A program made the translations under genes and the position numbers. The notes beneath the pieces are model-generated. The model made no database searches and was not told the origin of the DNA. It saw only the letters and a program-made list of their open reading frames with translations. A DNA stretch of 31,335 nucleotides, taken from positions 1-31,335 of the forward strand of contig JAGYYN010025509.1 of assembly GCA_021441665.1 (NCBI GenBank). The letters run 5' to 3'. This DNA is from Euplotes cf. woodruffi 2 WChen-2021. Lineage: Eukaryota; Ciliophora; Spirotrichea; Euplotida; Euplotidae. Positions within the stretch are counted from its first letter, which is position 1. Each line of letters begins with the position of its first letter. Shown piece by piece: positions 21,548 to 31,335 of the stretch.

Positions 21548-22075
21548 ATTGGTTGTATTATTTAGTTATCCTAAATTCTATCCGGATTTTAATCAGTCAC
21601 GGAAGATGAAGAGATGTCAGGGCTCACTAAATCGGCGATTCACCATTAGATTTGGACAGATCGCAGATGCCACAAGAGACACAAGGATAAAAATAGCGAA
21701 TTTTGGCCTTTAAAATACGTGCCTTTTTTAAATGGTTTTTGATGATTATTAATAGAAAATAAATAAAATGAACATATCAGTATGAGGACAAAAAATTAAA
21801 GATGATCTTAGGTGGTATTGAATAATTACTTGAACTAAATCCAGAAGTTATTTGTGAACTTACTATTAATTATGAATTCACGCATTTGAGGCAATCTTGT
21901 ATTTAAAAAATCATATTCCTTCATTGTGCAAATAAAACTGCAAGAACCGCTATAATTCGTTAATCTAAATTAACCTGCATTTAATCGAATGGTCTTGGTC
22001 ATAAAACAAAGAAAATAATTTTTTAGGAGTAATGATAGCAAACATAAATCAAAAATAACAAAGATTAATTCAAGC
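21548..22075. other. Divergent intergenic region
   Basis: 528 bp upstream of two divergent genes. It contains a 35-codon + strand ORF (21606-21713, MKRCQGSLNRRF...) without supporting features, and otherwise AT-rich DNA. TATTGAATAA near 21817 is an imperfect breakage-like motif. Confidence 0.4.
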
Positions 22076-23880
22076 ATGAATGAAAATGACCTGGAAAATT
22101 TCGATATAAAAGTTCTGCGAGCAACTAAATTTTCGAGGTATCTAAATCAAATAATATTCACAATCTTATGCAGTTTAATAGTATTTATTCTTCAGTCATA
22201 AAAATGTATAGGAAAGTGAATGAAGCAGAATATAATATTAAAAATCCGAATACTATTAGTATCAAATTTACAATAACTATAGTTGTGCAATATAACCCAT
22301 ATAAGCTATCAAATGAGACCAAAAACGAATACAGCCAAAAAGACCAGCAGTCACTTGACAGCAACAGGTCATTTAAGTTAAACAGGTGGCAGTCGAGCGC
22401 TTCTCGGTTTCAAAGCAAAGACAAATTCAACACGGCCAAGAAGAATACAACTCAGAGTATATACTCAATAAAATCGCGCAGTTGGAGCAATCCGTGTGTC
22501 GGCAAGTATATAAACGCAAGTACGATCACCAGTCTACCTTCTGCATAGTTCGAAATAACCCAAATGGCAAGGAAGACTTAAATGAGACTCAGAAGATATC
22601 GTTAAACCTCAAGCAGATTGGAATTACCACCCAGTTGTAAGTCGATAGATTTATTATATCTTATCAAACTCTTAAAACACTTTAGAAATGTACAACCCAC
22701 AGATTTTAACGCAAGGTTATACAAATAGAGAGCGTGAGTCAACCTAAATCTAATAAAGCTACAAGCCTTGAATTTTGAGATAGAATATCGTCATATTCAC
22801 AACTGATTATTTTTAGTGGTTCCTATCGACTTAATCAAGCACCAAGAGGATAAAGCACGAACTCGGATGCAGATTCTATCGCGGAAGTCATCAAAATCAA
22901 GAGTAAGCAGTGCGTGTAACTTTGTAGACCCACAACAACTCGAAGTGAGACTCAACTTTAGAGAGGTACACTGCAAGGATTACTTTATTAGCTCGAAATA
23001 CGCTCCTCCGCAAATAAAAGTATGATCGAAGCCAAAGTACTACCCGATTGAACCTGCGAAATTGGTACGGAGATCAGATCGTTAGCTGACGATATTTTTG
23101 ATGGCCTAACGAGGCTGAAATACCTTTAAGATATACGAAATTACTTTTAAATGAGCTTGTGATGGGTTTATATATACGAAAATAGGCCTCAACAACGCGA
23201 AAGCTATCAAAAATCAACGAGAATTTGAGACAGCTCGTTAAAGGCAGAAACTCCCTCTCTCCTATCAGTAAGCATGCTGCTTGAATGCATAGAAAATGCG
23301 CTAAATGGTACGATTATCAGGTTAAGGCCGAGAAAGGAAGAGCAGGAAAGATTAGACCAAGATCTTATTGCAAATAAAGACCTGCTGTTGAACTACTCAA
23401 CTGAAGAGAACAATTCTAATTTATTCTGGGACTTGGAGAAATACGAGTCTGAGCTCAACCACGACTATACTGAAGATGATGAACAATTAAAGTGGAAGGG
23501 CTTCGAGACTACTGCACTTAATAGCCTCGCGAATAATGATTTAATGCAGATCACTCACCTTAATACGATTAAAATCAACAGGAAAAATAACGACTCAAAA
23601 ATCAAATTAAACTCAAAAAGATTTAAAACAATCAATTTTAGACTAAAAGACAGCAAGCTGGACTCACCAAAGAAAAATGGCGATGTGAAGTAAACTACAA
23701 AACTTTGACTTCAGCTCTGTTCAGTCCAAGCGAGAGAACGCGAATATTTATTGTATTATTTCTGCCGTTAATATACAGGATTCAAAGCAACAAAGCTAAA
23801 TCAAAGAAATTTAAGCTCGATCGGAGGCCAAATATACGCTCAAAATAGCCACAAATCAGCAAGTTTAGCTTATAATCCAT
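22076..23880 (+). CDS. Unknown multi-exon protein with N-terminal hydrophobic helix
   Basis: The ATG at 22076 opens MNENDLENFDIKVLRATKF followed by a hydrophobic segment (IIFTILCSLIVFIL). The splice pattern between 22138 and 22380 is unresolved. From ~22377 a long frame (ERFSVSKQRQIQHGQEE...) is clear. Later introns are well supported: 22637-22685 (GTAAGT), 22734-22816 (GTGAGT), about 23156-23182 (27 nt), about 23270-23294 (25 nt, GTAAGC), 23690-23714 (25 nt) and 23753-23778 (26 nt). A +1 slip at AAA-TAG-A (22723-22728) is needed. The join near 23083 (CGT-TAG or a 49-nt intron) is uncertain. The protein is Lys/Asn/Ser-rich with a hydrophilic C-terminal half; no family recognised. The 3' end is uncertain; coding character fades near 23880. 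Confidence 0.55.
22723..22728 (+). other. Putative +1 frameshift site AAA-TAG-A
   Basis: FNARLYK meets AAA-TAG; skipping T gives RE and then a GTGAGT..TTTTTAG intron in correct phase. Without the slip no donor in this exon has the phase required by the next exon. Confidence 0.55.
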
Positions 23881-23884
23881 TTAG

Positions 23885-24169
23885 ATGAATGAATTTGCAC
23901 AAGAGGTCGAGCCTATCAGTGAGCATAACATTTTTAAAAATCTGAGCAAGCACAAAATCAAGAGGAAAATTGACTACATCAAGGAAGATTGAGTTCAAGC
24001 TCAGAAATACGACTTATTATACTCCCTCAATTCTCATAATAAAAACAAGTAAGTTAGTTTTTGGTTCTACAAAATCCTGTATGCGTCTCATTCTTTATAT
24101 TGTAGTATGAAGAACAGCAGCAACAACTCAAATGAAGACATCAGCTATCTCTTTAGCTACATAAAGTAA
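23885..24169 (+). CDS. Small unknown protein, 75 residues
   Basis: Two exons (23885-24048 and 24106-24169) with a strong 57-nt GTAAGT..TTGTAG intron. It begins MNEFAQEVEPISEHN and is helical and charged (KHKIKRKIDYIKED), ending YLFSYIK then AAG-TAA. It may instead be a 3' part of the gene ending near 23880: the gap is tiny and a TTTAG stands right before the ATG, but the phases I tried do not join. No family recognised. Confidence 0.5.
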
Positions 24170-24311
24170 AATATTGAATTCAATCTAATGGTTTATGCGA
24201 TTGGACACACGTGAAGGCTGAATCCAGATAACCAATGTAAATCAAGCCATTTGGCAGTAATATTTTCCATGTTGCTGAACACACGGCTCAGACAGCCATG
24301 ATGCAGTAGAT

Positions 24312-25270
24312 TTATCAGTACTTCGCCTCGAGGCTGAAATCGTGCGACATCAAGCTCTTTATGCTGAGGTTGTTGAGTATCGGAGGCTGTTTGGTCACAC
24401 GCACCAAAATGCTTTTGTCAAAACACATCCTTGGGTAGTCATTGTCTTCTTGAAAGAAACTATTTCTACGGAAAGGTGACATTTGGTAGCTTTCATAGCC
24501 ATCGTTGAGTTCGACAATTTGGTACCGACTTTTATACTTCGGTCTCCTGATGTTGCCTTGATTGTTTGTTAAAGAACGGCTTTCACTAAGATTTCTTGAA
24601 TAATACTCAGATGTGTTTTCATCAAAGCATCTCTGAGGATGTTTAAATTCCTCTTCTGAATTGCTGAACCGCCTCAGGTCGTACGTTTGGTTGATCTGGG
24701 ACTTTTTATTTTGCTGGCTGCTGATTGAGAACAACTTTTTCTTTTGTTGCTTTTACAATAGAACCATAATATTTTGTCTGTTTTGTTCCTTTTAAAGCTA
24801 TCAAAAAATATATTGCATGATAGTAAGAAGAATTCAATAAATAATAGAATGAGAAGAATAAATAGTTCAAAATATATCGTACTTAACAACTCGGTGGAAT
24901 GAGACTGTAGCTGGTTTATATTCTCAATCTTCGGTAGTTTAATCTTCTTCAAAGTAGAATCTGGCTGTAATAACTTAGTTGTCCGTTTATTTTTAAACGA
25001 TTGTTTGCGTCAATACTCCTGATGGTACTCATTCACATCACTGTCAGTATTTGGATTTTTATTTTTATCTATCCAACAGTAATTACCTTAATCAGTCTAA
25101 GATTCAATTTTAAAATATCAATCAAATGATTGATATTTGTGATTCAATTACTCCATAATCTAAAACTGTTTTTTGTAGATTGTTATTTACCTGTATCATA
25201 AATCACTCTCTTTAGTGAATTCAGTAGTATTCTATTAAACCATTACACAGCTTTTTTCATCAAAAATCAT
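24312..25270 (-). CDS. Unknown single-pass membrane protein
   Basis: The core frame runs NKNPNTDSDVNEYHQEY, then a membrane helix (FELFILLILLFIEFFLLSC), then a basic segment. It then passes through a 43-nt GTAAAA..GCCAG intron (24756-24714) and an AAA-TAA-A slip (24706-24711) into a Ser/Asn/Tyr-rich tail ending AKYC. At the 5' end the ATG at 25270 (MIFDEKSC) connects through one or two short introns and possibly a further slip near 25085. That part is tentative. A short N-terminal side, one helix and a long hydrophilic tail suggest a receptor-like or tethering protein, but no family is recognised. Confidence 0.55.
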
Positions 25271-25474
25271 TAGATTCACATAATCAATAAGCAAAGCCAA
25301 ATCGCAAGTATACACATGATAATTTACCTCTTCTTCATCGCTGATTTTGAGATTATATTATTTAATGGAGAATTCAATATTAGCGATAATAAATCATCAC
25401 GATTGTGATTAAAATAAATTCACTGTGGTTTTAATTAATTTTCACTAATTATTGATATTATTAATCCCAATCAG

Positions 25475-26506
25475 CTACGCGTTACCAAAATTACCAACTT
25501 CCTTTGGCTTTCGCGGTGTCAGTTTCCTTTCTGCTTCTCTTTCGTGAGTTTTCTATACTGTAAGCACATAAAATTTTACTTTAGTTGCCTTTGGCTTGTT
25601 CTTGACCTTTTGTTTTTTCTGTCGCTTTGGACTTTTCGACTTCACAACATGATGCTCGCCTTCTTCGATGACTGAGTCTTCAGTTGGCTTAAATGTGCTA
25701 TCTGTGCGTTTTATATTCAGCTTTGGGTAGTTGATGCTGACGCTTTTCTTTTTGTTAAACGACTTCTCGATTCCTTTTGTCTCCCCTAATGATAAAATAC
25801 ACGCAAATACCGTGAATTGCCATCATATACTCAGAGTCGGTGTCTCCGCTGTAATAGTCCTCACTGTTGTAGTCAACCGGAATGATTTTTGGAAACTCAA
25901 CTCTTTGAGAGGACTCTGGCTGTGGATGAGACTCAATTGTCTCAACTGAAACTATATTTGGACTGTACTCGTTGCCTTTGTTGTCCCACTGCATGCTTTC
26001 ACTAATTTTGTACTTTTTGAGCTCCTTGATCTGCCCGTTGTCAAAATTCGCTGTAAGTCAGACGGACAATCGTACTTTTTGGGTATCTGTTCATATTTTG
26101 CTGCAAATTGAGCTTTGATACATTTAAATTTACGATAGACTTAGTTTTCCTATAGCTTTAGATAAAATGCCGAACTTCGTTGAGCTTGGTTGTGAGTTCC
26201 TGCTTTCTCTCCGAATTCCTCAAAGAATACCCGGAGATACAAACCGATGCTTAGTGTATTTTTCTTCGAGGTTTTTGAGTTCTTTAATAGAGAACTCGTC
26301 ATTTTGCTGTTTACTAATCACTCTTTTCGTGTAGTTATCTACGACTAAGCAGCGTTTACTTACTGTTAATTTTGATTTCCTCCTCTGCTTCGTTGTTTTC
26401 TTTAGAAAACTGGGACTGAGAGATCTAAGAGATAAGCACAGTAAATACTGACTTTATTCCAGTCGGAGATCTTCTTCGCTACTGACTCATTTAACGACGG
26501 AAACAT
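25475..26506 (-). CDS. Unknown basic protein, 297 residues, six exons
   Basis: This model needs no frameshift and is integral: exons 26506-26453, 26424-26364, 26338-26134, 26100-25811, 25785-25580 and 25552-25475, with introns of 28, 25, 33, 25 and 27 nt, all GT..AG. It starts MFPSLNESVAKKISDW. The middle carries an acidic Ser/Tyr-rich stretch (DYNSEDYYSGDTDSEY). The tail is Lys/Arg-rich (KSKSPKRQKKQKVKNKPK), suggesting nucleic-acid or nuclear targeting, and the protein ends EVGNFGNA. No domain recognised. The frame upstream of the ATG is also open for some codons, so the true start could be further 5'. It lies 294 bp downstream of the next minus-strand gene, in tandem. Confidence 0.65.
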
Positions 26507-26800
26507 TGTGTGCTTTCCTGCAGCAGTACTTCGTCTATATTTTAAAATCAGCGCTGGTTGATTATTATCCGAGTTTTATTATAAAAGTGAATAATTAAGT
26601 TAAGGATTTCAGTAAATAGTGAATGATATTTACGATCAAATACACAGCCCCGCTTAATGCAGTCCCTCAGCACTATGCAGCCAAATTAGTATCCGACCAA
26701 AAAGAAGTAATATAATCTCAAAGGAGAATGTAATTACAATGCTTGCTGGATGCTTGAAGCAATACTAACTTTCGGCTCTCAAAACGGATTCCTCCTGTAT
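26507..26800. other. Tandem intergenic region, possibly coding
   Basis: This stretch lies between the stop of the 26801 gene and the ATG at 26506. In one minus frame GAA-TAA, GCA-TAG, CAT-TAA and TTT-TAA could be bridged by successive slips into the next gene. Four slips in 300 bases is implausible, so I treat it as spacer. Confidence 0.4.
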
Positions 26801-28020
26801 TTATTCATGTCCTTTGGGGTCATCTTCGAGTACTCTGCTTGATGTGAGACAAAAAACCTGCTTACCAAGGAAAGGAACGTTTACATTGTTATTGTGGAAA
26901 ATCAACAAATCGCTATCTTGGTTTTGTTCCTTTACTTCTTTTGAATACGGCATGTATTTCACATATTTTGGAAGATTCTCAACGACCTTTGAAGTCTTGA
27001 GCTCTTCAGCTTTTTGCTTGAGTTTATTTGTCAAACTCAATATCAATATCCTGCAAATCTTTGATACTGTTGATTTTTAATTCACTATTCTTTGCGTCTG
27101 TCAAGTCGTAACGGTTTTGCTTTTGAAATGAAGAAAGATTTGAAATCGGTATCTTCATTAACGAGTTTTTTGCCTGCTTGTTCCTTGAAATATGCTCATT
27201 TTGTATTGAAGTTAACAAGCTCTCTGTAAATAATAATATTAAGCGACTACCGGTTTTTGGCTGGATATTTATGCCTTTTGGGAAACTCTTATCAACGTTT
27301 TCTAATGTCTTACTTCCACTCTGGAACCTTGAAGTGTCTAATAGTTATGTAAAACATTACTTACCCTTCTGTTGTGATCCGGACTTCATCTGGAGAATGC
27401 GAATTTTTATTTACGGCAAGAAGTTGGTATTGATTGGTTGATCTTCACGACTCTCGACTTCATTCCTTTTGCTAAAACCTGCTCGTTTTCTAAGAACCGA
27501 GCCAGTTCGATACTCTTATCAAGAAGATTATTCGGTTTAAGTTGTCCGTTGATATCAACTTTACTGCCTTTTTCTTTTCTAAAGTAACTTGCGTTGGTGA
27601 TGTTATCAACAGAGTCAAGTAAGTCTTGCATGCTCATGACGCCCTTAAAGCGTTCATGATCATCAAAAGTAGTTGTTTTCTTGATCTTTGCATCACATAC
27701 TTTCTGTTTTTTGAGTTCGATATCATTATGGCTATCTAAACGCATCTAAGACAAGTCCTACAGTCTGCAAGCAGACCCTTTGTGAATTGTAGCAACCTCA
27801 TACAGCAAATGAAATAACATCTTACTGCCAAGACTATTGCGCTTTGCTAGCTCCATTATACCTTTATAATAATCCTGATTTATTGTCGATTTAGCAATTT
27901 TATTACTGCGACAGGCTCCAGAGGTGATATTTAGTGACAATCTGTAAAAAAATGCAGGATATTAAACCACCCGCTATTTTGATAGCCTCAGCGGGGTTGT
28001 TTGAATTGAAGCTCCTGCAT
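26801..28020 (-). CDS. Unknown multi-exon protein
   Basis: Exons 28020-27971, 27941-27797, 27745-27415, 27389-27365 and 27337 onward. Introns are 29, 51 (weak GTTGCT donor), 25 and 27 nt, with another possible in-phase 27-nt intron near 27250. Two +1 slips are then proposed, AAG-TAA-G (27310-27315) and AAA-TAA-A (27024-27029); the second could also be a ~58-nt intron. It starts MQELQFKQPRCGYQNSG. The middle is hydrophilic (KKTTTFDDHERFKGVMSMQD) and it ends SRVLEDDPKGHE. No domain recognised. It diverges from the methyltransferase gene with a 137-bp shared upstream region. Confidence 0.55.
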
Positions 28021-28157
28021 TTCTGTATAAATTCAGTGAATCACCAATCATACAGCCGACTGCGAGTTTTTAATCGTCTGGGTCGAGTGTAATTGAAGGA
28101 CGTAAATACCTGTGCTTAATTCTTATTTGCTAATAATATAATTAGTAAAAACGCTAC

Positions 28158-29062
28158 ATGGATCTGGAAATTAAAGAGGAGAATAGACAAGAGTTCGAAA
28201 TACATGGTGGATTCAGCCAAGATACCATTTCACAAAAGTATGATGAGCTGTGCAGGAACTATGAAGAGGTACAGTCACCAACACTTTTTTTATCTATTAA
28301 AAATAAAGTTTTTATGTACCAAAATATGCTAATTGGTATGCTAACTAAACAACAATATATTCGTACTAGCGAAGCAACAAAGATTTGAGAGTTATGATTA
28401 GATTTATAAATTATTCCCATTAAAATATTTAATATATTTTTATTTACTCTTGAATAAAAATAATTATCATAATCACAAGAATGAGTTTATACAACACTGT
28501 GGGGTGGCCAGACCCAAGCAAATGTGCTGAATTCGTCATCAATTTAGGCTTCACAGCCTCTTCTGAAGTCCTTGACATGGGCTGTGGAACTGGCCTTGTC
28601 GCCAAGTACCTTCAAGAAAAGAGCGGTGTCGACGGCATCAAGATTACTGGTGTTGACGCGAGCGAAGGTATGATTGAAAAGGCACTAAGTAAAGGAATTT
28701 ACACTGAAATAAGAAACTTCATGCTTTGCAACCCAGACAACTTCGTTGCTAAGCAGGCAGACTTACTCGAAAGATTCGACTTCGTCACTGCCTCTGGTCT
28801 TCTTGCTGAAGGACATGCAACCCCTGCTGTGTTTGATGAAATGATCCTTTCTTTGAAGAAAGGAGGATACGCAATCTTTACTTCTAGAACAGAGTACATG
28901 GAACCTCTACAATACCAAGAAGGAATCAACCAAAGAGTTGCTGATGGAAAGTGGGAGTTTGTAGAGAGCGCCACCTATGAAAAATACTCGAATGCAAGAG
29001 ACTGTCCCCTCGGCAGATTTAAGCCAGTTGAAACTATATGCTTAGTTTATAGAAAGCTCTAA
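28158..29062 (+). CDS. METTL27-like class I methyltransferase, interrupted
   Basis: A predicted SAM-dependent methyltransferase of 228 residues resembling METTL27 (WBSCR27). Motif I is LDMGCGTGLVA, followed by VDASEGMIEKA (motif II-like, acidic residue after the strand), then FDFVTASGLLAEGH and LKKGGYAIFTSRTEY. The N-terminal KYDELCRNYEEV (28158-28271) is the conserved YD..a.dYd segment, but it is separated from YNTVGWPDP (28490 on) by 218 bp. Removing 28272-28489 between two TA dinucleotides gives an in-frame, gap-free match. A GT..AG intron from 28274 to 28485 would also keep frame, but adds two residues and has weak sites. The ATG at 28481 is thus probably not the start. The substrate is unknown. 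Confidence 0.8.
28270..28489. mobile_element. Candidate TA-bounded internal eliminated sequence
   Basis: The insert is flanked by TA at 28270-28271 and TA at 28488-28489. Its left end TACAGTCA fits the TAYAGYNR end consensus known for Paramecium IESs and resembles Tc1/mariner-derived ends of E. crassus; the right end read inward (TAAACTCA) fits less well. The interior is AT-rich without a gene. If it is excised leaving one TA, the METTL27-like frame is restored. A weak-site intron is the alternative. Confidence 0.5.
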
Positions 29063-29647
29063 TAAAAATTCATTAAATGATATCCTTTCTCATTTTTGCT
29101 TTCTTAGATATCGAACAGATTTAAAAGATTTCGAGTTGAAATGCCTGATGTTATACTTGATTTGAATTTATTTAGCGATAAAATATGTCGATTTCGATGC
29201 AGATTAGATCATAGAATTTTTTTATTTCACCGAAACGTAATCTTCAACATGATGTAAAGTCTTGATTATATTGAATAAAATCATTAAAAAAAATATAATG
29301 TCAACTATTTGTTTTAGCAAATAATGAAATATTGGTTAATTTTATAGCCTGGTTCAAAATAGACCAGATTTCATCATCTGAAGTAAAAATAATAAATTGT
29401 GTATTTTATATGCTAAATATATTTTTCACTCTTCTAAACTGGATTTAAATGTTTTAGTAACATTTACTAAATATCGATTTATAATCGAAGTTTTATGACA
29501 TTAAAAATCAGTATTAAAATATAAAACTCTAATACTGCTTATACGATTATAATAAAAAATCTGCTAAAAATATATTTTATAATAACATGTAAAAGAATTA
29601 CAAATATTATATCCAAACTGATTGAATATTAATATTTAAAAAACTTA
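29063..29647. other. Tandem intergenic region
   Basis: 585 bp, very AT-rich, between the methyltransferase stop and the reductase start. No ORF, repeat or RNA gene was recognised. TATTGAATAA near 29271 and GATTGAATAT near 29620 are imperfect breakage-like motifs. Confidence 0.5.
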
Positions 29648-31289
29648 ATGGAATCTCCACAATTTACAATCGGAATTTTAAAAGAAACTGTATCGTGCTG
29701 GGAGGGCAGAGTCGCACTTACCCCAAAAGCAGTCGCGCAGTTTGTCGGAAAGGGCATCAAAGTTCTTGTCCAAAAAAGTAACATCCAATAAATAAAATTC
29801 GACTTTAGGCAGCATTAGGTGTTTTGAAGACCAAGAGTACGAGGAAGCAGGAGCAGTACTTTGAGATAACTTCGACGAGGCGACATCAAAGATTTGAATC
29901 CTTGGAATAAAACCAGTTAAACCTGAATCGATACTTCCAAATGCAACATACATGCTTTACTCAAGAATTGCATCCGGACTCGATTCGACCAAAGTAAGAA
30001 CCAAGCTTGATCTGAGTTTGATTTTTGCCTGTTTAAAATATCCTGAGTCACAATTAGTTGAATTAAAATCCAAAATTGCTACTATGTCATGTATAGGCAC
30101 TAAAGCAAGCTTTCATTGACAAAAAATGCACTTTGATTGACTACGAGCGTATCAAAGACCATAATGGAGTCGGACTCGTCGGTATGCACGCTTTACTGAA
30201 TCTTATCAACTTATTTTAGGGTCCTCACGGCTTGCAGGCAGAGTTGGGTGATTTAATACACTCCGAGCTTTGGGTGACTACTTGTTGCTCAAAGGATGCA
30301 AAGTTCAAAGTGGTGAAGGTGCCTCGTGTACTGTTCAAGTAAGATCTTCGTGTCATCTTTAGAATCTGAGAACTCCATTCTTGATGGCTGGCTCTGCATA
30401 CATGTATCAAAGCTACAGTGAATGTGTTGAAAAAGTCCATAGAATCAGAGACTTAATCACTGAGAAACCGAGAAGAATTGCAGAGCTCGTCGGCCCAATC
30501 ATTTTTGGTATCATGGGTCGGGGTCAAGTTGGAGCTGGCGCAAGAGATGTATTAGAAGAACTTGGGGCGACCGAAATCTCGCCCGATGAGTTAGAAGATA
30601 TTTCAGGACTTGATAAAACTAAAATTTACTTTGTTGTACTGAGAAGAAAGCATCATCTCGAAAAAGATGGTCAAGACGAATTTGATGAGGCTGACTTTTT
30701 ACAGGACACTCAACAGTATAAAGTTGTACTGCATGAAAAGTACTTACCAAAGCTCACAGTCTTCATTAACTGAGCTAATTGGGATAAAAGGTAAGTTATA
30801 TCAGCTTAAAAAGTTAAATTTTCCACTTTAAAATATAGATTTCCAAAAATTCTAACTTCAGCACAAATGAACTCTGTTCTTGAAAACCCCCAAAATAGAT
30901 TAAAAGTAATTGGTGATTTGTCATGCCTTCCTGGAGGACCAATCGAGTTTTTGAATGAAAACAAGACCAGTGAGGATCCTTTTTACTACTACGACTTAAA
31001 AGACGGGCTTGTTGACTATCACAGTCCAACATCAGACTGCATTGTAAGTACAATCATCTAATCATGACTGTTATTTAAATTCTCGCACTTATAATTAAAA
31101 AAATAGATTTACATGGCTGTTGAAATGCTTCCTGCTGAGCTGCCCAAAGAATCTTCCCAGATGTTCGAAGACTCACTTATTGATTTTCTTGACAAGCTAT
31201 CTGAAAACTACAATAATTGATTAGAGTCATTTGCTCCATATTTTGCAAGAGGCTGAATTATCTCAGATGGTAAATGTATAAAACAATAA
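29648..31289 (+). CDS. Lysine-ketoglutarate reductase (saccharopine-forming)
   Basis: Corresponds to the LKR half of AASS, the first enzyme of the saccharopine route of lysine breakdown (lysine + 2-oxoglutarate + NADPH to saccharopine). Seven exons: 29648-29777, 29809-29993, 30097-30181, 30220-30338, 30363-30790, 30839-31043 and 31107-31289, with introns of 31, 103, 38, 24, 48 and 63 nt. They give an integral 444-residue frame with no slip. Visible features are LKETVSCWEGRVALTP at the N-terminus, LIDYERIKDHNGV, a Rossmann-type IMGRGQVGAGA, and VFIN(UGA)ANWDKRFPKILT, where UGA is the conserved Cys. It ends at TAA 31289 with no saccharopine dehydrogenase domain attached, so it is probably monofunctional; a final intron from 31270 is a weak alternative. 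Confidence 0.92.
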
Positions 31290-31335
31290 TTCTTAAAACA
31301 ATTTTAAGAAGAGTCAAATTTAATCATATTTTAAA

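Noticed and set aside
21606-21713. 35-codon ORF as a small gene
   Set aside because: No homology, composition or splice signal supports it; runs this long are expected with only two stop codons.
23180-23185. AAA-TAG-G as a further +1 slip
   Set aside because: A 27-nt GTGATG..AAATAG intron followed by a 25-nt GTAAGC intron restores the same downstream frame and gives a more protein-like exon.
26131-26136. TCG-TAA-A slip in the 25475-26506 gene
   Set aside because: A 33-nt GTAAAT..TTTGCAG intron joins the exons in frame without any later slip.
28481-28490. ATG at 28481 as the methyltransferase start
   Set aside because: The conserved N-terminal YD...NYEEV segment of the family lies upstream at 28200-28271, so starting at 28481 would truncate the fold.
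1-31335. tRNA, rRNA, CRISPR, telomeric C4A4 repeats, viral or LTR elements
   Set aside because: None was recognisable by eye on either strand.

Overview
The window looks like nuclear DNA of a Euplotes-type ciliate. UGA must be read as cysteine: it sits at the Cys of the TBC YCQGM motif, before NKQD in an SRP-receptor GTPase, in the DDITC motif of a PP2C phosphatase and in the INC motif of lysine-ketoglutarate reductase. UAA and UAG are the stops. Several genes stay in frame only if the ribosome slips +1 at AAA-TAA or AAA-TAG, which is a Euplotes hallmark. GT..AG introns are numerous and very short (commonly 23-38 nt, often 25). About 15-16 genes lie on one 31 kb stretch, whereas Euplotes somatic chromosomes are gene-sized. 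One gene is also interrupted by a TA-bounded insert. I therefore infer germline (micronuclear) DNA, but a computed comparison with somatic DNA is needed to prove it.

Layout. 1-2842 (-): a long disordered protein running off the left edge. 3272-5077 (+): a PP2C phosphatase with up to four +1 slips. 5393-6680 (-): an unknown 408-residue protein. 6792-10384 (-): a very large protein with a FLYWCH-like zinc finger and a MULE-type transposase core. 11133-14518 (+): an acidic coiled-coil protein. 14736-17827 (+): an F-BAR-like plus TBC RabGAP. 18061-19148 (+): a poorly resolved membrane protein. 19134-19959 (-): a longin/VAMP-like R-SNARE. 20034-20822 (-): SRP receptor beta. 20933-21547 (-): a chromo-shadow-like small protein. 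22076-23880 (+), 23885-24169 (+), 24312-25270 (-), 25475-26506 (-) and 26801-28020 (-): unknown genes with many tiny introns. 28158-29062 (+): a METTL27-like methyltransferase. 29648-31289 (+): lysine-ketoglutarate reductase.

The genes do not form a pathway; neighbours are mostly housekeeping or trafficking genes with unrelated roles. A trafficking theme recurs (RabGAP, R-SNARE, SRP receptor beta), but nothing shows it is more than chance linkage. The main interest is in expression and genome architecture: stop-codon frameshifting, introns whose length (3n+1) can mimic a frameshift, a candidate internal eliminated sequence, and a transposase domain inside a long intact gene. All gene models were read by eye. 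Where an intron and a +1 slip fit equally well, the entry says so.
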